From: Zea mays
Lineage: Eukaryota > Streptophyta > Magnoliopsida > Poales > Poaceae
Length of the DNA stretch: 64,000 bases
Assembly (NCBI RefSeq): GCF_902167145.1
Contig: NC_050105.1
Location: 137,997,988-138,061,987, forward strand
Direction: 5' to 3'
The translations under genes and the position numbers were made by a program. Positions 56,320 through 64,000 of the stretch are shown here, one piece after another; position 1 is the stretch's first letter, and each line of letters starts with the position of its first letter. The notes beneath the pieces were generated by a model. That model had not been told where the DNA came from and searched no databases. It saw only the letters and a program-made list of their open reading frames with translations.

Positions 56320-59300
56320 TGTCACACCCGGCTTTAAGGAACAAAGCCAGGTGCATCTCATACATGCGCCAAGAAGACAACATATATAATAACAGAGTGT
56401 ATAGAGATAAATGTCATAAAACATCAGAGTATTTATTACATAGCGGAAGACTTATTACAAAATAAAGTAATAAAGATAAAACGAACTAAGGATCGTCGGC
56501 GCAACGTCAACTGAGAAACGCCACCTAGATCAGATCATATTCCTCGCCTTGTGGCTCCTCCTGAACCACCTGCTCTTCTCCTGTGGGGGGGGTGTGAGAC
56601 AGCAAGGGTGAGCTCACACATGATCATAGCTCAACAAGTTGTGGGGAACCAGTGGGCATAAACTCACAAAGGTGTGAGTTCATGTGATGTGTAAGGCTAA
56701 TCAATGATAGGGGTTAAAGCTGAGCATTGCTTTTAAGTAGTTGGTCCAACTTTTATTAGCAATTGACTAAGTGTAAGTAAATACCAAACCATAAATAAAG
56801 TAATAGAACAAAATTAATAACAAACCCATGCATATGTGAATGACCAAATTGAATTTAAGTTCCATAGTTTAAACATCAGAGAGTCCTGAGCTGCTCATGA
56901 CCGTGAGCTTGGCTAGTATACCAGTTTTACACTCTGCAGAGGTTGTACCCTTTACCCACAAGTCATGCTACCCATCTGCCAAGGGGTCGCGAATCCCATA
57001 CACCTCTACCTAGGAAGTGCAGCAGGGCAACACTACGAGGCCTTTACAAAGATCCACTAGCTTCCGAAAACCCGCTACAGTTTATAGGAAGCTCCAATGC
57101 AGGGTTCTTGTCTGACCGCCATCGCAGCAAAATCAACCAAGGACCTCCCTACACTGACCACTCCCCTACTACCCTTGCCCCTTTCGGGTAAGGTAGTCTT
57201 CCACTAGCTTTCCTAATTAGTCAGCCAAGGGCGTCCCATTAAACCCTTGTGGTGGCACGTGTTACTCAAGTTAAGCTCTATGTTCCAATTAACATTAATG
57301 ATCTCATCATGAACATAAATAGAATAACAAAAAGAATTGGAACATAGATATGATAAATGATTATCCCAAAACCATGTAAAGCAATAGCAAACTACCCAAG
57401 TGATTCAGGGGTAAACAAGGTAATGAGATAAACAATCTAGGGTGACCTATCGGGTCCCATCAAAATTAACCTATGCATGGATAAATGATATTAAAGAACA
57501 TTATTGGGTAAAAAGTGGTCAAGGGCACAACTTGCCTTCAATGAGCTCATGCTCAGCTACTTCAACCTGCTGCTCACCAGGATCCTCGGTCACGGGCTCT
57601 TCTACTCGCCACAATACAAACAAGCACAGTGCATATAGAGAAATTAACATTACACCAAACATATAAACAAAATACACAGCAATATTCTACATATTAAAAT
57701 AAAATCCTAGGAACAGGAATCATAATTTTTGGAGTTATAGATTTTAAGTTATGAATTTTCAAAGGTTTTATGTGCTTAAAATAGGACTAAGTGAGAAATA
57801 AGTCTTAATATTGTTTTCATGACAAAACAGAGGCTCTAAATGATAGAGAATACAATTATAAAATTTTAGGAACTGGAATGGAGTAATTTGGAGTTCATAT
57901 GCATTTTCTATGGATTTTATAAGTTCTAGACATTATTTATACATTGAAAATCAATTTGCAATTTAAATTCTCGGGTTAAAAACTATTCTGGACTGGGCCT
58001 CATTTACCAGAAAGGTCAGGGGCCCCGGGGTAAAATTTCTAAGACACAGTGAATAGCACCCTCTGGACGGCGGGTTTATTCCTCGGTTTACCAGGGTTTC
58101 TTTTACAAAACACGCGGCCGAAGGGGTACGGGGTTATTACGGCCGCGAGATCAACCACGGACGGCCGAGATTAAAACAATTCTATATGAACCGGTACGCA
58201 CTATTAGCCGCTGGATCCGAGATCCACGGCCATGGTTCAATGATACTAGAGCTAATCTGAGCCGAGGGATAGCAGATCTACGGTGCCAGTTTGATCGCGC
58301 GAACGGGTAAGTTGTGATCTAATCTTAACCGTCGGTTCTCAGATCTACGATCGACACGCAGTCTTCCTCCTCCCGACGGTCCACGGTGGCGCCGCCCGCA
58401 CACGCGGTGGTGACCCGGCCGGCGAGTAGCCTAAGTGGCCACTAGAGCCAACCTCTATACTACCAACTAGCCGAATACGAAGGTAACGACGCAGGGAATG
58501 CTAGGAGCGAGGTCTCACCTCCTATCGGCGCGTCAGCATCTCTGGCCACGACGAGACGCAGCCCGCCGCGGACGCAAAACTCCGACGAGGAATCCCACCG
58601 GAGCCGATCGATTTGGGACCAGCTGGTTGATCCACACTCGATCCCAGATGTCCTACGAACACACCCGGTCACCCACGGGCTGCCCGACGGCGACGTACGC
58701 GGGAGGCGGATGCGGCAGCGAGTTGATCCTGAGCGGATCGTGGCGGCGCAACGGCGGTATGCGAGAGATGGGGGATAAGGAAGTAGGGTCCGGTGAGTGC
58801 AGCGTGCGGAGTCTTATACTCAGGTCAAGGCCATGGTCCGAGGTGCAGTTGGTACCGCGATAATCGCGTCCATGGTCAACAACTCCGGCCGGTGCGGCGA
58901 GTTGTTAGGGGCGATCCTGACAAAACCGGTCCATCTGACAGTGAGACGGAGGAGCGCGATTGAGGGTCTGCTCCGAGGGCCTGCGAACGCAGTGAAACAT
59001 GGTCACACGCCAGCGTATGACAGTGCGGTCCCACATGTCGGCGCCGGTTTTCCTGGTGTTGGGCTCGCGTGGAGGGAAGATCAGTGGTAGTGGGCTGAGC
59101 TTCGTTCACTTTGGGCCCAGTACCGGTTTTCCTATTTTTATTTCCTTTTCCTTTTATTTTCCTCTTTCTCTATTATTTCACAAATTCAAATTTAAATCCT
59201 AATTTAAATTCAAACTTGTGACACATTTATCTTCAAGTTATATTGTGGCCTTAAGTTACTAAGTTTGGAAATATATATAAACTTTCTTTATATTTTATAT

Positions 59301-59563
59301 ATCTTCTCTTTTTCAAACTCTCAGATTAGGTATTAAATCCTTGCTTTTGCCACTAATTTATTTCTATTAGTGGTATTACTCTTTTCATTAAATGCACAAA
59401 CATTAAACTCCAGCATGTTGCATGATTTAGTGGTATTTATTTTTATGATTTGTTTTTAAAGATGGTGTTCACATGTGATGATGCATAAAAGGTCAAACTC
59501 ACATAAAGAGAAATTGTTTCTCTATTGGTATTATTTCTAGCAAATTACAAAGTGGGTGTTACA
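56320..59563 (-). repeat. 5' LTR of the second Del element (3244 bp)
   Basis: Uninterrupted partner of the 37084-52694 LTR. The site matching the Tat-B insertion (GGTAGTCTTCC) is intact near 57194. No gene seen. Confidence 0.92.
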
Positions 59564-59568
59564 CTAAT

Positions 59569-60080
59569 TTAGTAATCGCGATCAAACATATTACAAATAA
59601 ACACCTAATACATGTTGCAGTTATTAATTATAATCCAATGTTTTACACTTAAGACCTTATTTTGGATCACCACAAATCGAGGAGCTATGTCACGTCATGT
59701 CTTCACTCATCATCGACTGGTGGCCTTATTGTCCTAGGGAGGGGAGGAGAGGGAGAGGGGCTGGTGTCGGTGGCACGAGTGAGGGAGGGGGAGGGGTGGC
59801 AGGGTCATGTAGAGGGGGAGGGAGAGAGATAAGAGATAAAGGATGATTCGAATAATTTTAGCCCTTGGATTTAAGTGGGGAGAATTATTCAGCGATCTGA
59901 ACCGTTTGTTTTGAGAGTGTGGTATGTGTGGGTGTAATTTATTTGATGGATTTAGGGAAGCGTAAACTCCTGGACCGGCGATACTTACTTCCGACATCTC
60001 TCTATGATCATATATTGTCCTCACAGGCCAACCTGGGTCTTTTGTGCGCACTTTGTCCTCACTCATGCGCACCCAAGAAA
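59569..60080. other. Host flank right of the second Del element
   Basis: AT-rich, then a purine-rich stretch (about 59735-59835, GGGGAGG-type runs), then mixed sequence. No recognised gene. It was joined to 36601-37083 before the Del insertion. Confidence 0.45.
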
Positions 60081-60155
60081 ACTTCCCGGTCGGTCACCCA
60101 TCACAAATTGCTCCAAGCCAAGCAAGGTTAACTTGAAGGTTCTTTCGAGACAGGC
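60081..60155 (-). ncRNA. 5S rRNA-like relic (inverted), probably from a Cassandra-type or 5S-derived element
   Basis: ACTTCCCGGTCGGTCACCCAT and, after a short gap, CCAAGCCAAGCAAGGTTAACTT and GGTTCTTTCGAGA follow the reverse complement of plant 5S rRNA (CACCCATC ... CCAAGC ... GCTTAACTTCGGAGTTCT). The internal promoter box region is partly preserved. It is too diverged to be a functional 5S gene. 5S-bearing sequences of this kind occur in Cassandra LTRs and 5S-derived SINEs; the ends of any such element were not found. Confidence 0.5.
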
Positions 60156-60229
60156 TTCCGAAAAAAGATGCACCTTATTGGTATGGATACTCTATTAATT
60201 TTATTAAGTCTTGGGCCAGGATATCACCA

Positions 60230-63200
60230 TCTCAATGGCCAGTATATCACAATCCATTCCCTTAGAAGACCGATGTCCTCGTCGGTCAACCCTAATCCAG
60301 AAACCTCCCCTTTCAGTGATTCTTTGTTGGCTTCGCTGGTTGGTAGTAAACTTTTTGCTTGGTTTTTTGCCTCGCCTAATGGCAGATCTGGCGGTTTATT
60401 AGTGGGTTTTAATACTGATGTGTTTGATGTGAGAGAACACAAAACTGGTGAATTCATGATTCGCACCTTGATTTTTCATAGAAAAAAAATCTCATTTGGA
60501 ACTTTGTTAACGTGTATGGTGCTGCTCAGAAGGAGAACAAAAGCAGATTTTTATGTGAACTATCGTCTTTTTGCTCAAGAAGTCGTGTTCCTTTGCTCGT
60601 TGGAGGCGATTTTAATATTATAAGAAAAGCTGAAGAGAAAAATAAACCTGGTGGTGTTAATAAGTGGAGCTTTCTCTTTAACAGTATCATTGAGCAAAAT
60701 GGTCTTTTGGAGTTTGACTTGAACAATAGGTTGTTCACTTGGTCTAATAATCGGATTGACCCTACTTTTGAAAAGTTGGATAGATTTCTGGCTAGTCCTG
60801 AGTGGGATCTTGCTTATAACAATATTAATGTTCATGGCTTGAATAGGTCCTTCTCTGATCATGTTCCTTTATGCATTCGAACGGATGTTATCCCTACTGG
60901 CAGCAGAGTTTTCAAATATGAGTTATGTTGGAAGGCTAGACCAGATTTTCACAAAAAAGTGATAGACAATTGGTCTCTCCCAGTAAAGGCTAAGCGTAGT
61001 ATTGACATTTGGAAAACAAAAATTAAACGCTTGAAACAAATGCTCAAAGGTTGGAATATTAATGTCGAAGGACATTAAAAAAATGAAAAAAGAGTTGTTG
61101 GCAAAAATAGACATTTTTGACAATATCAGTGAAGTGGTTGGTCTTTCGGAAAAGGACAGGATGGAGAAACTTGACCTTGAATTGACTCTTAAAAAATTAG
61201 TTGATGAGGAAGGAATAAAGCTCAAACAGAGAGCTCGTGATAAATTCATCCTGGATGGTGATGAAAATTCAAGATATTTTCATTTATTAGCCAAGTATAA
61301 GAGAAGGAAGCTTAAAATTATGACTCTTACTCATGAAGACAAGGTCGCTCAAGAGGAAGATGAAATTAATCATCTGGCGACTTCTTTTTACAAAAATCTT
61401 TTTGGTCCTTCTCAAGAATCTAGTATTTCTTTGAGTCATTTGAATATGAAAATGTTGGATGATACTGACAGAGATAGCCTGACCAGACTGTTTGATATGG
61501 AGGAAATTAGAGAGGTGGTGTTCTCTTTGAAACATAATAGAGCTCCTGGGCCTGATAGCATCCCAGCTGAATTTTTTCAGGAATTTTGGAACACGATTAA
61601 GAGTGATTTGTTTAACCTCTTTCAAGATTTTCATGATGGCGCTCTCAACATTGAGAGACTTAATTTTGGAATGGTGACTCTTATTCCCAAAGTTCCTAAT
61701 GCTACTGACATCAAAGCTTTCAGACCAATTTGCTTGCTTAATGTGTGTTATAAGATTATTACCAAAGTTCTGACCAACAGATTGGCCTGTTGTATCAATA
61801 ATGTGGTTAGTGATTTTCAGTGTGGTTTTATCAAGGTTAAATACATCATGGATGGAGTGGTATCTCTCCATGAGATTATACATGAGGTGAAAAGGAAGAA
61901 GCAGAGTGGGGTGATTTTTAAGGTGGATTTTGAGAAAGCTTATGACAAGGTTAATTGGAACTTTCTTCATCATATGATGATTAAAAAAGGATTTGGTGGC
62001 AAATGGTGTGATTGAGTAATGAGAACTGTTAGAGGTGGTAAAGTGGCCATCAAGACAAATGACAGGGTTGGTCCTTATTTTACCACTCACAAAGGTGTCA
62101 GACAAGGTGATCCTTTCTCCCCCCTGCTTTTTAATATTGCTGCAGATGGGCTTGCATGTATGGTTCAAAAAGCCAAGGATGAAGGTATTATCAGAGGGCT
62201 CATTCCTCATATTATTCCTAATGGTTGTTGCTGCTTGCAATATGCTGATGATACCATTTTCTTGCTTCAAGATGATTTGGAGGGAGCCAGAAATCTTAAG
62301 TTTATTCTTTGCTTATTTGAACAGATGTCTGGTCTCAAGATTAATTTTCATAAAAGTGAAATTTTCTGTTTAGGTAAAGTTGTTGATAAGGAAATGTGGT
62401 ATGCTGACATTTTTACATGCCCTCATAGTTGTCTTCCTATGAAGTATTTGGGGGTTCCGATTGATGATAAAAAACTTTGCAAGTCCCTGTGGTTGCCCAC
62501 AGTAGAGAAAGTTGAAAAAATGGGTTCTTGGCAAGGAAAATTCCTTAGTTTGGGTGGTCGGTTAGTCTTGATTAATAGTAGTCTTACCAATGTCCCACTA
62601 TACATGCTCTCGATGTATAAAGCTCCCAAGAACATAGTGAAGAAAATGGATCTTTTTAGAAAAAAGCTTTATGGCAAGGAGGTCATAATAAAAGGAAATA
62701 TCATCTGGCTGATTGGAATATGGTTTGTTCTCCGAGAGGTCATAGTGGCCTTGGGGTTTTGGATTTACACAAGATGAATGAGGCGCTTCTTGCTAAGTGG
62801 ATTTGGAAGTTGGAGAATTCGAATGGATTATGGCAGACCATTATCAGACATAAATATATTAAAGGAAGACCTATTATTTCATTGAAAAAAAGACAAAGTG
62901 ATTCTCACTTTTGGAAAGGTATTCTGGATGTTAGAGACAATTTTTACAAGTTTTGTAAAAAAAGTAGGTAATGGCAAACCACCAGCTTTTGGAACAATAT
63001 TTGGTGTGATTTAGAACCATTGTCTTCTAAATATCCTACCTTGTTTGATATTGCTTATGATAAAGATATCACAGTGGATAAGGCTTTTTCTTCGGATTTT
63101 AGAGCTGTGAATTTTAGAAGAAGGATTTGTGGTGCTTTAGAAGATGATTATAATAACCTTATTACACATTGTAATAATACTGCTATTTCTGAGGAGGAAG

Positions 63201-63837
63201 ATAAATCAGTGTGGCTTCTGGGTAATAAAGGTTTCTCTGTTAATTCTTTTTATAAAGAAAGCAAGTGTTCTCAGATTTCTGTGTCTTCTAACTTCTTGTG
63301 GAAGACTAGACTCCCACACAAAATCAAAGCTTTTCTGTGGCTTGTTATGCATAAAAAGATCTTAACCAAGGATAATCTGTTCAAAAAAAGTGGAAGGGTA
63401 ATCTGGACTATACTTTTTGTGGATTTCCGGAGTCCATAGATCATTTGTTCTTTCAGTGCTCGGTTGCTAGATTTATTTGGAGAATAGTTTACTCAGCTCT
63501 TGGCTTAATTTCTATTCCCAATAATATTGATGATATGTTTGGACCATGGATTAACAGTTTTAACAAAACTAAAAAAAATCTGGTCCTTTTTGGTTGTGGA
63601 GCTGTCATTTGGGCGATCTGGCGTTGTCGTAATGACTGCTGCTTCGAAGCTAACCAAATTGATGATCCGACTAACGTGATTTTCTCTTGTTGCTATTGGA
63701 TTGATGCTTGGGCTATCCGTCAGAAAAAGAAGGAAAGAAAATTGGTGGAGCAAGGAAGCCTCAAAATCAGAAGGATGACAAGTGAGATCTACAGCAAGAC
63801 TCGTGGTTGGAAGCCAGTCGACAGACGAATTCAATGA
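60230..63837 (+). pseudogene. L1-type LINE ORF2: endonuclease, reverse transcriptase and C-terminal domain, 5' truncated
   Basis: The apurinic-type endonuclease is readable from SDSLLASLVGS (about 60318), with GGDFNII near 60600 and SDHVPLCI near 60855. The linker (61062 on) leads to RT: RAPGPDSIPAEF, FRPICLLNVCYKIITK, FKVDFEKAYDKVNW, GVRQGDPFSPLLFN and YADD (near 62240). A zinc-knuckle-like RT C-terminal region (LPHKIKAFLWL to FFQCSVARFIW) ends at TGA 63835. Frameshifts lie near 60300, 60500, 61070, 62720, 62970 and 63400, and TGA at 62013 stands for Trp. No RNase H domain is seen. The endonuclease start is missing, the usual result of incomplete target-primed reverse transcription. The exact left end is uncertain. 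Confidence 0.85.
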
Positions 63838-64000
63838 AGTTTCTGTTGTGGTCTGGCTATTTTGATCCACCTACTCTGTGATTGATGTAATTCCCCCCCC
63901 CCCCCCCCCCGGTAGCTCCAGGCTACAAAAACTTTGGGCTAGATCGTTGCTAAAGTTGTTTAGTTGCTTGCTACTCTAGTTTGGTCTTAGCGATCTATGT
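63838..64000 (+). other. Probable LINE 3' UTR with an 18-bp poly-C run
   Basis: Sequence after the LINE stop codon. It holds 18 C residues (63893-63910) and a small perfect stem GTAGC-loop-GCTAC (63912-63926). No poly-A tail or target duplication is reached before the window ends. Confidence 0.55.

Larger units (their letters stand above)
37084..59563 (-). mobile_element. Second Ty3/Del element, reverse strand, gag-deleted, split by Tat-B
   Basis: Its LTRs are 37084-52694 (with Tat-B inside) and 56320-59563. Read on the - strand they start TGTAACACCC and end GTGTGACA. CTAAT flanks both ends (37079-37083, 59564-59568). The LTRs are 3.24 kb and clearly related to those of the first Del element. 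The internal part is only 3.6 kb, against 5.1 kb in the first element, because gag and most of protease are gone. The pol frame is open. Confidence 0.92.

Noticed and set aside
60081..60155. A functional 5S rRNA gene
   Set aside because: Many mismatches and a shortened middle compared with the conserved plant 5S; no terminator-like T run in the right place.

Overview
This is plant nuclear DNA, almost certainly from maize or a close relative. It is intergenic heterochromatin built of retrotransposons inserted into one another. The pointers are a Del/Tekay-type Ty3 element with 3.2 kb LTRs, an Opie/Ji-like (SIRE) Ty1/copia element, Huck/Flip-like Tat-lineage Ty3 elements, an L1-type LINE, and Helitron ends that fit the maize consensus. 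I see no bacterial, organellar or viral genes, and no CRISPR, tRNA or intact rRNA genes.

Layout. 1-9561: a Ty3/Del element on the + strand, its 5' LTR cut by the window edge, with an uninterrupted 1528-codon gag-pol. 9562-10528: host sequence holding what looks like the last coding exon (9661-9782) of an ABCC/MRP-type ABC transporter. 10529-36600: a small gene-capturing Helitron, inflated to 26 kb because a copia element (10539-34742, TSD ACTAC) landed 10 bp inside its 5' end. The copia integrase gene is split by a Tat-lineage Ty3 element, 'Tat-A' (15384-30897, TSD AAACC). Tat-A itself carries a solo LTR in its 5' LTR (16502-17775, TSD GTTAG) and a TRIM in its second RNase H domain (23003-23606, TSD AGGGG). 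The Helitron interior (34748-36600) carries exon-like fragments of host genes, including a decayed DHHC acyltransferase exon. 37084-59563: a second Del element on the - strand (TSD CTAAT), lacking gag and protease but with an open pol frame. Its left LTR is split by a second Tat element, 'Tat-B' (37962-50321, - strand, TSD GTAGT). From about 60230: a 5'-truncated, frameshifted LINE preceded by a 5S-rRNA-like relic.

How the parts work together. The elements are at different stages of decay and several lack complementary functions. The second Del copy has pol but no gag or protease. Tat-B has gag and protease but has lost RT, RNase H and integrase. The copia has an in-frame hole in its RT. Tat-A has a full domain order but five nonsense codons and a Glu-to-Lys change at the integrase catalytic site. 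Only the first Del element looks coding-intact, and it shares an unusual FIDN (for FIDD) RT motif with the second Del copy.

The most interesting item is in Tat-B. On the strand opposite gag there is a five-exon gene (41130-44469) with its own TATA box, GT-AG introns in consistent phase, and a 'putative gypsy-type transposon' domain at the N terminus. It would encode about 1003 residues apart from one internal TAG. Introns can persist there because they are antisense to the RNA that is reverse transcribed.

All coordinates and motifs were read by eye. Family names are recognitions from memory, not database hits.
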